A stretch of DNA of 64,000 bases from Anadara kagoshimensis (GCA_021292105.1 CM037869.1:9520704-9584703), one strand, 5' to 3'. Shown: positions 33,691 through 44,838, counted from the stretch's first letter. The notes: generated by a model from the sequence alone, not told the origin. Made by a program: numbers and translations.

Positions 33691-33891
33691 CAGTACAGAC
33701 CTGTCGAAAGTTTAACACTGAGCTAACGAAAATGACTCCAAGCTCGATTGCCGAGGTATAGAAAAGCTGCAAGAGATCGGTAACAGCTGCTGGAAAACTT
33801 TCCAGATATAGATAACGAAGGATCTAAAATGAGATGTTGTTTCAGTATAAATTTGTTGTCTTCAAGTTAAACTTTCGACAGGTCTGTAATG
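33691..33891. mobile_element. TA-flanked mariner-type MITE, copy 4
   Basis: The best-preserved left end of the family is CAGTACAGACCTGTCGAAAG then TTTAACACTGAGCTAACGAA, preceded by TA. The right end TTAAACTTTCGACAGGTCTG is intact, but its last bases are mutated to TAATGCA. Confidence 0.85.
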
Positions 33892-34677
33892 CAGAAAAAG
33901 TCTTTGAAAAAATGAAGATTTATCGTAGAAAAAATGCCGATTTAAAGCCTATTTATATATTGCCGGAGAGGAGTCAAAGATACGGATATATTGTCTTTAG
34001 GGAATGATTAGTTCATATAATAGAGATATATTACACGCCTTATATAATTTGCTCCTATAACATTATCAGAGTCCAGCATTGTTAAGTGCAGAAACACATT
34101 AAAAATCCTTAAGAAAATAGAGGAAATGCCACAACTGGGAATTTATGATAAAATTGTTTCAAATAATATTTTGATTCGTACTAGTAATTTTGTGTTTCAG
34201 TTTAAGCTGACGATCGTTGTTAAGATGTAAGAGTGAAGTTAGTTCAAACTGAATGATAACAGAGCAACATGGGGATTAGACGATCGTTCACTAATGGAGT
34301 GGATTTATATTATTATACCAATAAATATAACCACGAGAGAAAAAGAAAGAATAAATACTGTTTTGTTAAAATAACAGAAAAAAGCATTGCTCCATGTCTA
34401 AGGGCAAAGTAGAGGGATAAGAAGTATGTCACATGTCATCACCACAGACCTTAGAAGCGACTGAACAGTCTGAAGAACTAGGCCTTGGTTATGTATTTAG
34501 TATTTCAAAACGTTTACCTCAAATACTTTAATCACGATAAACATAAATTTGTTGAAAACAACTGTTTGTGTAGAAATCACAAATCCAACGTGTTAACACT
34601 TTAAACACTTGCAAAAACTGTTCAGCCTGCGAACCTACACTGGGAGAGCGAAGCATCTCCTGTCTAGCAATTAAAAT
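33892..34677. other. AT-rich DNA, no feature recognised
   Basis: No frame, RNA gene or repeat end can be supported. Confidence 0.45.
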
Positions 34678-34984
34678 CAAACATACTAATTAATGTCCGA
34701 ATCAGAATCCAGGCGTGAGATTTACTAAGATTAGTAAGTTACGAAAAAAATTTAGACTTACGAATTTCGTAAGTTCAAACTTAAGATACGAATAACCCGT
34801 TTTACTAATGAGTTCGTAAGTTTGTTTTCACTTTTTGCTTACACAAATTCCTAAGTTACGATACAACACTCTTTTGTAAAGAAGGCGAGTTTCTTTTTGG
34901 TTACAAAAGCTACGCATGCGCATAATTTACTTTTGCTTTTCCTTTCGCGGCGAAACGTGAAACGTCGGCTGCGTTCTATCAAAT

Positions 34985-35141
34985 ATGGAAACTATCAAAA
35001 AGAGAAAACCAAACTGGAACAAAAGGGAGCTTCTTGCCCTGGCAGAGGTCGTGTTGCCCAAGCATAACATTTTGAGGGCCAAGTTTAGTCCTGCAATAAA
35101 TGCAGAAAAAAGCAGGACATATGGAAGGATATTTCAATCCA
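34985..35141 (+). CDS. Myb/SANT-like DNA-binding protein of Harbinger, first exon only
   Basis: The frame starts METIKKRKPNWNKRELLALA and continues EVVLPKHNILRAKFSPAINA. It has the layout of the Myb/SANT-like domain in Harbinger accessory proteins: a basic start, W at residue 11, a hydrophobic helix, then K..IL..KF....... and a following helix. These proteins bind the element ends and help carry the transposase to the nucleus. A strong donor (CCA|GTGAGT) at 35142 suggests the exon ends there; otherwise it stops at 35156. No matching second exon was seen, so the gene is truncated. It lies divergent to the transposase fragment inside the same TIRs. Confidence 0.65.
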
Positions 35142-35449
35142 GTGAGTATATAATTTAAGAGTTTTCAAGTTTAAGTTGACTAGTACCACCAAAATGAATA
35201 TGGGTAATTATAATTATGCGAATTATGCAGATTTCATCGTATCTTATTATTTCATTTTTTCCAAAACAAAAAGAAGAGATAATTTCACTTCTATATTGCA
35301 TTTTTGATATAAAAATGGAAATATATAACATTGATATTCTTACATTGTAATCTACATAAATGAGTTTTATAATTAGTGAACAAGCAGTACAAACGTCCCA
35401 TATAATAATATAGAGAATTAATATAATATGATTGGATGAATACAGCCCC

Positions 35450-35784
35450 GATTATGAAAATATATCGCATGTTAGCATTGACCAGGCCACAAACGTTTAT
35501 CAATGAAGTTTACAGTAATGTCATATACCTTTTTTTGAATTTTATCATAAAATACATTCAAAAAATGGTATATTGTCATTGTCATATACCATTTTTTGAT
35601 TATGAAAATATATCGCATGTTAGCATTGACCAGGCCACAAACGTTCATCAATGAAGTTTACAGTAATGTCATATACCATTTTTTGAATTTAATCATAAAA
35701 TACATTCAAAAAATGGTATATTGTCATTGTCATATATCATTTTTGAATGTATTTTATGATTAAATTCAAAAAATGGTATATGAC
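35450..35784. repeat. 148-bp direct duplication with ~50-bp palindromic units inside the Harbinger element
   Basis: A block starting GATTATGAAAATATATCGCA at 35450 recurs at 35598. Each copy ends in a small palindrome whose arms are TATACCATTTTTTGAAT and ATTCAAAAAATGGTATA around ATCATAAAATAC. A third, inverted unit at 35731-35784 pairs with 35668-35720 over ~53 bases to make a long hairpin. A relative lies at 63103. Frames at 35291-35503 and 35436-35654 come from this repeat. Confidence 0.85.
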
Positions 35785-35839
35785 AGTAAACAAAGACAGA
35801 AGAGTTTGACAAAATCCTGGTACACTTTAATTTGGTGCG

Positions 35840-36080
35840 TCATGGATAGGGTACGTTATAATTGACCTTGGCCTTGGTTTCTGCATAAACAAAAGGTTTA
35901 CCTGAATATGTGCAGGGATGGAGTGGGACCTCAAAAGTGTTTGGTTGTATGAAGTATTGCAAGTCGTCAACAAGACGCAGGATAATATGCCTTGGGAATC
36001 TGTAACTCTCTATCAATTCCTCGTCAGTCAAAGTGTCCAGCACTTGAGTCCTGTTGCGAAAAAAGCGTTCGTCTGTTGTC
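35840..36080 (-). pseudogene. Harbinger transposase N-terminal remnant
   Basis: Reading on minus from about 36080, the frame gives TTDERFFRNRTQVLDTLTDE, then ELIESYRFPRHIILRLVDDL and QYFIQPNT. This is the N-terminal helical region of PIF/Harbinger transposases (FR.R...L..L.D.ELI..YRF.R..I..L...L). After about residue 50 the similarity ends. A short unrelated-looking tail (YSGKPFVYAETKAKVNYNV) runs to a stop at 35840. The DDE nuclease core is absent, so no transposition activity is possible from this copy. The listed ATG at 36043 is internal to the homology. Confidence 0.7.
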
Positions 36081-36545
36081 GAACATTATAAAGACCGTCA
36101 CCTCCATGTTGCAAATTTGCGAAATTTTGTAAGTTAGGGAAGCCCCTACGCTATCGTAACTTACGACGGAATTTTATTCGTAACTTAAGATGCGACGTTT
36201 CGTAAAACGGAGTTTATTCTTAACTTACGTTTACGATAGAAATCTTAACTTACGAAGCTTAGTAAAACTCACGCCAGAAACAAAGTAAAAACTTTGAAAC
36301 TAACAACTTAGGTAATGTAAAAGTAACGAGAGTGGCGCTGCGCTGGAATGTCCACTTTCGTAACTATTGCTGATAAATACGGTTAAGACGTGAACTTCCA
36401 CCTGGGAAGTGAAGCCGGGTGTCCCGGAAGGGTAAACACCTCCTGTTTAGCTAGCTACACCGGCCACGTGTGTAAACACAATTAGAGTAAAAGGAACATG
36501 AAACTATGGAACTTCTCAACAATAATGTGATGACGACCATAGCTT

Positions 36546-37418
36546 AAAATTAGACACACACACAGAATAGATAAGGAAAATTTTATTAACTAAAATCCAA
36601 ATCCAAACTGCATACAGAACGATATAAAAAGCAACAAGTTATGTAATGAATCAATGCTAATTAATCATTTAGTTTTAATTTTGTGAAGCTATTGGCAAAA
36701 ACGATAATGGAATCAGGAAACATCACTGTACGACATTAATCACTGTATAAAAGACACCATTGTGACAATTCAATTCAGCTAATGCAACCCGGAATCTCAA
36801 ATTGGTAATTTCTCATATGAAGATGCATTTCCCGTATTGATGGGAATACTGTAAAATTGATATTTACATCGTTCGACTGATATTCAGATGCAGTACATGT
36901 AGTTATATTTTTTAAATTCTTTACATTTTAACCCAATATAAAGTAATTGAAAAATGATATTTTTATTCACAAATGTCGGTGTTCATGCAAGCATGTATAA
37001 AAGAGTAGCTACACACGTATATGTTTTTAAGTTTTGTAAAACTGCAAGTCTTCCAGTTTCAATTACACGATTATTAATCGTAATGAAGATGTAGCGAATT
37101 AATTGCTCAACGGTTATTTATACAATTTCAATTTCAATTAATATAATAACCAACTGTTTTTGTAACACTTAATGGGTATTTTCATTGTTATATTTACCAA
37201 TAATATTTAAATTTCGTCGCAATTATCTGTAAGTAATTCACGAACATAATTAACTTTATTACTTAAACTCAAATGCAATAATTGGTTATGGCAGACAAAG
37301 TTATCGTGAAATCGATTTAGTATAAGGTGTCTGAGGACGCGTGTTTCTATCTTCATTTTTGAAACGTTTGCGCTTATACAACCTGTGATTATCATGATAC
37401 TCATGCTCTATATTTATG
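36546..37418. other. AT-rich DNA, no feature recognised
   Basis: The frame at 37207-37404 (minus) is unsupported. Confidence 0.4.
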
Positions 37419-38210
37419 ATTCCCCACCACCGAAGGTGGGGAATCATATTGTTTTCGTTCTGTTTCTTCTTATTATTATTATTATTATTCTTATTATTCT
37501 TCTTCTCAAGACCATATGCTGCAGCATATCTCGGGAACGGCTTGATGGATTTAGATGAAATTTGCTACCAATAATCTGTTGTCTGGGTAGATAATCAAGA
37601 CGCGTTTATTTTCGTTATCTTGAAGGTGGGTGGGTGGGTGTAAATCAATACGTAGTTAAATACCCGGGGAAACCAATTCTGAATGGACATAAGCTGGTTA
37701 CGACACCTTAATTATACAAAGCCAATGCTTTCACCTATGAGTTAATCCGATTAGTGACCGTTAAAAACTTGGCGATTTTTAAAACCACAGCTTGTCACGT
37801 CACACGCCTGTACATAAAACCTTACACAATGAGATGAATGGTGTATACAATTTGCCTTGATAGATCAAATGGCTTGGGGGTTTTCTGTTAATCACTGACT
37901 GTGGAAGTAGAAGACTGCCCACTTTTTTAAGTTTACACCATTGAAATGTCTCCTTTTACTGACTGACACTTTCCTAATGACCGGTATGTCGAGTACAAAA
38001 ATTTGTAGTTATAGTCGGAAATGAATCTTCCGAGTAAGCCGCCACTCTGTTACTATTAACACTTTTCAAATAAGAGATGGACAATTATTTCAGGTATTGT
38101 TCAAGTTTAAGATAAAATATTTTTGTGTCTTTTTTATTCGATTTAAACATAGGAATTTTCGTAATTTGGACTGAAAGTTCACTTCGATTTAAACATGGGA
38201 ATTTTCGTAA

Positions 38211-39241
38211 TACCGTATAGCGGGTTATTTTGGCGGGGCTAAATTTTTGCGTTTTTGACCAAAAAAAGTCAGTTGTAAATTTTGTCGTATTTATTTTAGC
38301 GATTAAAACATTACAAGTTTTTATTTTGACGATTTTTATTACAATAGAAAACTGCTGTTAGATTCACAATAATATCTCGAAGTTTTCAAACTTCGTTTGT
38401 AAATAAAATGTTGAACTTCGAACAGCAAATCTATCGATATGGACAGTTCATTTGAATTTAATAAATTTGGTTGAAAGTGAAAGTAAATAACAACAACTGA
38501 TGATATAACTGTATAAAATAAACTTACTTTATTTTCGTTATAATACAGAGCACATGGCCGGTTATTAATAATCACCGGAACTGCCGGTAATACACATTGC
38601 CGCGCGCATTCCCATGACATGTAAATAACAGAATATGAATATTTAATGATGAGATAAAAAGTTAATCATCTGGTGTGGACTCAGGTGTTTTACCGATCAC
38701 GCAACTGTGGGTTGTAATCGGATTAATAGATTACTGAACTGATCATGGTTAATTACTAATCTTGAGTAACACTCGATGTTCCAGGCGAGTTATTTCGTTT
38801 CGCTCTATTACTTTCGGTGAAATCTGTATCATGGCTTCAGCTTGTGTTTTGTTTACATTGACTGACCACATGTCATTCTGATAAAATTGTATTCGAGCGA
38901 AAGAAGCTGAATTTTCACCAAATTTACACCTCCGAAAATTATTTATTGTTCAAACGAGCGGGGGTATTCGAGCTATTGTAGTTCGAGCGATCGAGGTTTA
39001 TTTACATATGATTTAATAGGGATTTGGACGGGACCGGCAGATAACTTATCCGGAGTATTCAGGGCATCGTCGTTCGAGCGATCGAATTTCTACTGTATTT
39101 ACTTTGTCACAGTGTAAGATATTGTTGAGGTAATAAATTTTGACTGTTCCATTTTTTGGCGATAAATGTTTTGGCGATTTTAATGCTACCGCCAAAATAC
39201 GCCAAAATTTACACTCCGCGAAAATAACCCGCTATACGGTA
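38211..39241. mobile_element. 1031-bp TIR transposon with 8-bp target duplication
   Basis: The left end is TACCGTATAGCGGGTTATTT; the right end is its inverse, AAATAACCCGCTATACGGTA. Both are flanked by TTTCGTAA (38203-38210 and 39242-39249). The uninterrupted target exists next door: AATTTTCGTAATTTGGACTG at about 38155. Inside are TTTGGCG/CGCCAAA subterminal repeats and, at about 38880-39105, a pogo-like fragment ending TTCGAGCGATCGAATTTC then TACTGTA. No transposase frame is present; the 93-codon minus frame 38339-38620 is unrecognised. An 8-bp duplication fits hAT, P or Merlin types. The superfamily is left open. Confidence 0.85.
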
Positions 39242-39365
39242 TTTCGTAATTTGGACTGAAAATTTGCTTCAAATTCGGCATATCGAATTAACTAACAAAT
39301 TTACATAGAAATACATAGCGATCTGACGGGACCATTTGTATCATTTCGATTTGAGTAGATGTATC
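39242..39365. mobile_element. Pogo-like terminal fragment, broken by the 1031-bp insertion
   Basis: AAATTCGGCATATCGAATTA, then TTTACATAGAAATACATAGC and GATCTGACGGGACC, resemble the subterminal region of pogo-type elements and parallel 39000-39045 (TTTACATATGATTTAATAGG, GATTTGGACGGGACC). Its upstream part continues left of the insertion near 38140-38210. Confidence 0.45.
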
Positions 39366-40370
39366 GTTATGATCATGAACCTCAAACATATAGGAATAAC
39401 CGATATAAGTCGCGTAATTAAAATACAAACAGATGGCCTCCTATGATGTGTATTGCGCATTGAATCACGATTATTAATCAATAAACTTTTTAGAAAAAAT
39501 ATAAAATAAACATCACAAAGGGTAACTTTTATTATATTTTATTTTGGATTTTACAATAATTCCGAGTCCATGGGTGTTTATACTGTCTGACGACATCGGG
39601 AGGGCACCTGGGTATATCCTCAGGCAGTGTCGACACGCTCCATATTACTTGGATCTACCTGCCCATCATTAGAAGGTCTTACATTCGGACCTAAGACAAT
39701 GATCTTAACTCAGTCGTTAATTACTGTGTTTATTCAGTGACACTTGCCAATCCGTCACTGGCTTCAATGTGTATCCACCTGTTAATTACTGGTGACCAAG
39801 ATACCGGTGAACTTTGAAAACTTGTGGCCAGAAAAATCGCAAAGCGCCGGGTTTTGTCGCTAGTTAAAGAAAAAAATCGCAGTAAGCGATGCCCAGCGCA
39901 ATCCCTCCCATACGTGTTCATTCATTGTAACACGCGGCGACGCCAAATCAGAGGCCTGAGATTTCTTATTCAATAAAATTCATTGAAAACGTCACTTCCT
40001 ATGCCGAGAAGGCCTTCCAATGTACGATTTTTCTCAACCGAAAACTTTAATTCAAATCTACTTTAACTTTCAAAGAAATTTAAAAAAAACAATCAAGGTA
40101 TGATTTTTTTTAGTTTATTAGGTCGGCGCGGTACAAATGTTCTTTATACACATCTGCCTTTAAAATGTAATTGTTCATCAAGGCAATATATACACAACAT
40201 TAAAAACGCATGTGACGTGAAAATCACAAGATTTACCCTTTTTGGCGACACAGTAATGAAATTGGCAACAAAATTTTACAACTGGCGATTTCCTTGACGA
40301 CAGACTTTTACAACCCAGCGCTAACCCTGCTAGGGTCTTTTCACCAGATAATTTATGGATGGTGGGGAAT
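39366..40370. other. Right part of the GATTCCCC element, no gene recognised
   Basis: The frames at 39730-39921 (minus) and 40100-40297 (plus) carry no known motif. Confidence 0.35.
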
Positions 40371-40429
40371 CATACGTAACTGGTATCCCAGTTACAATCT
40401 CTAGTTTTTATTGTTATTGCTGAAACTCT

Positions 40430-40520
40430 GGTGTAAGTCTCCCCACGTGTTTCACTTAATTTGCCAGTTTTATTTTGCTTTTGAAATTTGAATTAAACTT
40501 GGTTCAGTATGTTTGTAGTT
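40430..40520 (+). repeat. Dispersed repeat family A, copy 12 (right end only, weak)
   Basis: CACGTGTTTCACTTAATTTG, CCAGTTTTATTTTGCTT and CAGTATGTTTGTAGTTT follow the family order. The rest is missing. Confidence 0.45.
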
Positions 40521-41017
40521 TCATAATACACGTTTTCTTGAAATAAACAATTAAAATTTGAGCTAAAATTACTTTTGTGTAAACTAATTTTCGCTCTAAT
40601 ACAATTTCCTTGGAAATATTTCCCCCTGCGTGTTCATTGTGCAGTGATACTCTTTTCAACAGCTTAGAAAGCTTATAGCTACGCTAACATGCAAAACATT
40701 ATCTTATTATCAACATATATCTTCGTGAATGCATTAATTTTCGTAAAATGTAATATTAGGTCCATTAATATTTTGCCCCACCGACTTATATCTGTGCCAT
40801 TAACAACACTTTAGATAAGGTAGTAGAAAGCCACCCTCAACCCTAAGGTAAAGTGTGTGTCATATTCTTACAAAAGGTTAAATAATGACAGTTTATCTTG
40901 TGGTTTCAATCCAGGTCGATTTCAAGTGAGAAAGGGTCTTTCTTGTCGTATGTCTTTACTGGCGTGCTCGGAAGGATTAATTTAATATGTTTACTTAGGG
41001 AGTTGTGGGAGAGGATG
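40521..41017. other. AT-rich DNA, no feature recognised
   Basis: Nothing can be supported here. Confidence 0.45.
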
Positions 41018-41277
41018 CTGGCTCCGGTTTCACAATCATTTCTTGGCTAAGATTTTTCTTAACTTAAATTTAGCAAATTTTTGTCATCTCTTTTTTGAAC
41101 TACTGGTGAATATTTTTTCAAACCTTAATGCAAATGTCTAATATAGAAGTGATCTTAAAAATTACATCTTAAATTCCTGAATATCTTCAAAATTAACAAA
41201 ATTCTGAGGATTTGAAATTTTGCCAGATTTAAGTTTAGGACAATCTTAGCTAAGAAATGATTGTGAAACTGTGGCCA
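41018..41277. mobile_element. ~260-bp MITE with long inverted ends
   Basis: The left end CTGGCTCCGGTTTCACAATC, ATTTCTTGGCTAAGATT is mirrored on the right by AATCTTAGCTAAGAAATGAT and TGTGAAACTGTGGCCAG. The pairing runs over about 60 bases with mismatches. The target duplication is unclear. It codes for nothing. Confidence 0.8.
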
Positions 41278-41517
41278 GGTACTCCAAGTCCCTTTTAGCA
41301 GGCACGAGTACAATACTGATCAAAAATACCTGCACACCAATAGAACCTGTGATTACATTAACCTTTGAGATTAATAAAAATATATCGTCAAGAATATTTT
41401 AAATATTGCCGGCATAACGTAAAACAGAATTTTACCAGTCACACCAGCCTATCTTACCACCTATATACTAACCCACCCACCCACCTACCTACATGTATTT
41501 GTATATATGTACACATA

Positions 41518-41726
41518 CAGTACAGGTCTGTCGAAAGTTTAACACTAAGCTAACGGATAAGTGTAGAATAGACAGATCATTTAGGCTCCTAATTAGCTAT
41601 ATGTCGGTAGCTGCTATTTATCTATTTCAGTGTAGCTTTTTGACCACTAGGTATTTTTATATCTGATACTCAAGATCAGAAATTTGATTTGTTGCTGTTT
41701 GTTAAATTTTAGACAGGTCTGTACTG
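41518..41726. mobile_element. TA-flanked mariner-type MITE, copy 5
   Basis: The left end CAGTACAGGTCTGTCGAAAG, TTTAACACTAAGCTAACG is preceded by TA (41516-41517). The right end TTAAATTTTAGACAGGTCTG, TACTG is followed by TA (41727-41728). Confidence 0.85.
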
Positions 41727-41728
41727 TA

Positions 41729-42285
41729 TATAGATTATAAATATATACATACATTGCACACATACATACATACATATTCATGGAATTATAAAGTAGATAA
41801 CTCAGTAGTCTCCAGAAAAAATACAAATAGGAGAAAGAAAGATAAATGCTGAAAGACCGTACACTAGTATCTATACGCCTTATTGCCGCTGATTATAACA
41901 GGAGTAGGAGTCTATTGATTTTCTGTTATGTCTTGTAGCATAACGATAGACCTTATGTATCTATAATTAATTTTAAGTCTTACTCTGCTTGTAAATGTTG
42001 TGTAAACATGTGTCTACATCAGTGAAATTGAAATTGTTTTTTCTTACAAGATATAAATATACAAAAACTTAAAATGAATCAATCCACTTTTTCTTTTCAG
42101 AGCGACAATTTCAAGAACTTACAATAACATAATGTCATTAGTAGCAAAATGAAATACCATAAAATTATCTTAAAGATGACAATATGGATAACTTAAAATA
42201 ATTTCATTTTACTATTTGTGTCTTTTTGGGCTAGTTATTCGAAGCCATATTCCAAAAACAATAAGTTGCATAAATTAAGTACAAA
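41729..42285. other. AT-rich DNA, no feature recognised
   Basis: A short ACATACAT run lies at about 41744-41776. Nothing else is seen. Confidence 0.45.
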
Positions 42286-42480
42286 TCAAAAACAAACATA
42301 CTAATCTATGTCAGAGTTACTATCCAGAAGCAAAGTAAAGACTTAGAAACTGATCAGTAATGTTAGAAGCATGAACTTCCATAAGGAAAGTGAGACCAGG
42401 TGCCCCGGAAGGGTAAGCACCTCCTTTTTAGCTAGCTACAACTGCCACGTGTGTGATCAAAATTGGATGAAAAGAACAAA
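42286..42480 (-). repeat. Dispersed repeat family A, copy 13
   Basis: It carries AATCAAAAACAAACATACTA, ATGAACTTCCATAAGGAAAG, CCCCGGAAGGGTAAGCACCT, CCTTTTTAGCTAGCTACAAC and GCCACGTGTGTGATC. The plus frame 42371-42559 begins in it and encodes the same repeat-derived peptide as copies 4 and 5, so it is not a gene. Confidence 0.9.
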
Positions 42481-43849
42481 TTTGACAAAAATTTTACAGT
42501 ATCTGTTTCCTCTATGCTTTACTGATATGACAAAAGCTTTATTAAAACCTAGCTTCTGATTAACTAAGGAACATCTTCCCAATTAGGTTTGCTGTAAGAG
42601 ACTTTGATGCAGGACTATTATACGAAGTTTCCATTGCATTTGTTTATTAATAAAATACAGATGAAAAAGCATCTTCATCACAATAAAGAACAAAATGCAG
42701 TTTTCATATAATACATGTGTTTCTTACAGAGACACCTTTTTAGAACTTTATGTTTTAAAATGAAAACATTCACACATATCTAGCTTTAGTACTAATGAGA
42801 TAATGCATTTACTATGTATGCGAATGACTCAAATTCAATGATTAAAAATCAACAAACTACTCCAAGTGTAATAAAACATAATTGTGTTTGTTTTTTAAAT
42901 TTACCATGCTAAATATCGCCCAAATTGTTCAACACACGTTAAAAGCATCAGATAATGAAATGTGAGGTACAGTTAAAGTAATCTATGATCGTGATAGGCC
43001 ATATCGGTTTCCATCTGTTTTTATTATTTGAACTATGATACCAATTTAACAAGAATAAAATGAAATCAAATCCACCACTTAGATATATGATAGCTTATTT
43101 ATAAAATATGTCAGACATTTTATCCATTAAGAGAGATAATAAATCATATTTATTCTATGAAGAAATAAAACAAAATACCAAGTTGCCAGCTTTATTTATA
43201 ACCGACTTTAAATGTAACGACTTTTCCTATTGGCTAATACAAATGCTTCTGGGATTTCAGACCTACCATTTGATTCTATTCAATATCAGATTGAGATCGA
43301 GAGTATAAACATTACTGTTGTATAAAACATCCCGTTCTATACATATATTGACATCAATGTGCCACATCAAATCCCTATATAGTTAACAAAAGTAGATCAG
43401 AGCCAATAAAATAGTAATAAAAACCAATAAACAAAGTTATTAAGGATCCTCGTATAAGAGTTGAGTGTTTTGGTTTAGTTTAGCAACTTCAAATTCCCTT
43501 TTTGGTCTATTAGGATAGTAACCTATTTGATCACTTTGTATATTTTTTATTTATCAATAATACAATAGATAAAATAAATTTACAAACGAAAAAAAAAAAA
43601 CACATGGGTAATGCAAACGCAATTATGAACACGACAAAATACAAATCTATGATGAAAACAGTCAAGAGATAGGACAAGAAAAGGCCAACACATACTGAGA
43701 CTGATTATAACTGTGTAACTTTTACGGATACCAATATAGATGTCCAGTGGCGTGGTATAACAAACATTGATGTCAACTAATACTAATAGAAAACAGTGAT
43801 TGTCCTCTAGGTCCATTATAATGATGGTCAGATATTATATAGACTTCTT
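42481..43849. other. AT-rich DNA, no supported gene
   Basis: The frames at 43108-43308 (plus) and 43580-43816 (minus) are unrecognised. A 12-base A run lies near 43590. Confidence 0.4.
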
Positions 43850-44075
43850 ATCCTGGACATATTTGATATCGAATGATTCCATGTTTCTTTCATTATCAAT
43901 TTTGACTATGCAAGTAGTGGATGCAGCTAACAAAATAGAAGGCGCTTACCCTTCAGAAGTATTCGGCCTCACTTTCCTCGCAGAAAATGCATGCATGTAA
44001 CTTAATTTGTCAGTTTTAACCTAGCTTTTTGGATTGCGATTTGGATATGTGCTGGTATGTTTGTGTTGAATTTAT
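43850..44075 (+). repeat. Dispersed repeat family A, copy 14
   Basis: It carries ATCCTGGACATATTTGATAT, GATTCCATGTTTCTTTC, GTGGATGCAGCTAACAAAAT, GCTTACCCTTCAGAAGTATT, GGCCTCACTTTCCTCG, GGATTGCGATTTGGATATG and GGTATGTTTGTG. The plus frame 43800-44000 is a by-product. Confidence 0.85.
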
Positions 44076-44479
44076 GTGTTTAGAATAAACAATTGTAATA
44101 ACGGAAAGGAAAAGTTCAGATGTTTTGTTGACTTAACATATGCACTCTAATGTTTTAAGTACAGAATCGTTCGGTCTTTTCGATAAATTACCAATTTTAT
44201 TGTTTTAAATTCAATTAGCAACAATAAAAAAAGTATAACGAAAATTTAGGGCAATAAAATTACAAATAACTTTTTTGTAGTTAATTGTGTTTTGGATAAC
44301 CCGAGGGAGACGGTATAATCAATACATAGAGTCAGATATAGATGTCTTCCTTCATAATTGTTGAAGGTTTTGTTGAACCAAGATAAAATACTGTCAGATA
44401 TTATAAAGTTGTTTTTAAGCTTTGATGAATGTATGATTAATGTATTACAATAACTGAACAATAGCTCCAGGTCTAAATG
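44076..44479. other. AT-rich DNA, no feature recognised
   Basis: The frame at 44246-44461 (minus) is unsupported. Confidence 0.4.
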
Positions 44480-44653
44480 AAAACAAACATATCAATTGAT
44501 GTATGTTAAATCACAATCCAAAAGTAAAGTAGAAACTTCGAAACTTGTATATTAAATTAAACGGGTGAATGTTTACCAGGGTGCGTCTACAAGGTGCTTC
44601 GAAATTGTAAGTACCTCTTGTTTAGCTAGCTGCACTAAACGCATTGTTTTAAG
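44480..44653 (-). repeat. Dispersed repeat family A, copy 15
   Basis: It carries AAAACAAACATATCAATTGA, AAATCACAATCCAAAAG, GTAGAAACTTCGAAACTTG, GGTGCTTCGAAATTGTAAGT and ACCTCTTGTTTAGCTAGCTG in family order. Confidence 0.85.
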
Positions 44654-44838
44654 AGTGCTGAATGTTTCGTGTATATTTAATCAGTTTCATTTGTATTGAA
44701 TGTGTCTTAAATCGGTAACAAGTACCAAGTCAAGGACAATTTGTCCAATAGGAAGAGGGGTAAGTTCAGGTAATGAGACAAGGGAGATAACTATAAAAAG
44801 ACAACAACTTTTACAAATATCATCCGTTTTTTTTATAG

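Larger units (their letters stand above)
34713..36274. mobile_element. PIF/Harbinger-type DNA transposon, internally deleted, with CAG target duplication
   Basis: A 1562-bp element flanked by CAG (34710-34712 and 36275-36277). The ends are inverted: GCGTGAGATTTACTAAG left, and the inverse of the right end is GCGTGAGTTTTACTAAG. Subterminal CGTAAGTT motifs recur in both orientations on both sides. It keeps the two divergent Harbinger genes only as N-terminal fragments, a Myb/SANT-like exon on plus and a transposase start on minus. Between them are duplicated palindromic segments. A 3-bp CWG or TWA duplication is usual for this superfamily. Confidence 0.85.
34678..36545 (-). repeat. Dispersed repeat family A, copy 11, split by a Harbinger insertion
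   Basis: The left piece (34678-34712) ends ...GTCCGAATCAGAATCCAG. The right piece (36275-36545) resumes CAGAAACAAAGTAAAAACTT and continues through GTGAACTTCCACCTGGGAAG, CCCGGAAGGGTAAACACC, TCCTGTTTAGCTAGCTACAC and TGGAACTTC. Removing 34713-36274 and one CAG restores a normal family A body, matching other copies across the junction. Confidence 0.92.
37417..40371. mobile_element. ~2.95-kb element bounded by ATGATTCCCCACCA inverted ends (candidate)
   Basis: The left boundary is ATGATTCCCCACCACC. The right boundary is GATGGTGGGGAATCAT, its inverse. The left end also forms a local hairpin with stem GATTCCCCACC / GGTGGGGAATC and a 6-base loop. Just inside is a T/A-rich run of TTATTATTATTATT and a CATATCTCGGGAACGGCTTG motif that I recall as a common invertebrate repeat. 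No target duplication or transposase was identified, and the body contains younger insertions. The boundaries could belong to a foldback element. Confidence 0.45.

Noticed and set aside
38339-38620. 93-codon minus frame as a transposase of the 1031-bp element
   Set aside because: It shows no DDE or other nuclease motif and no resemblance to a known transposase; the element looks non-autonomous.
42371-42559. Small Cys-containing protein shared by several loci
   Set aside because: It is encoded by dispersed repeat family A and recurs with stops and frameshifts in other copies.
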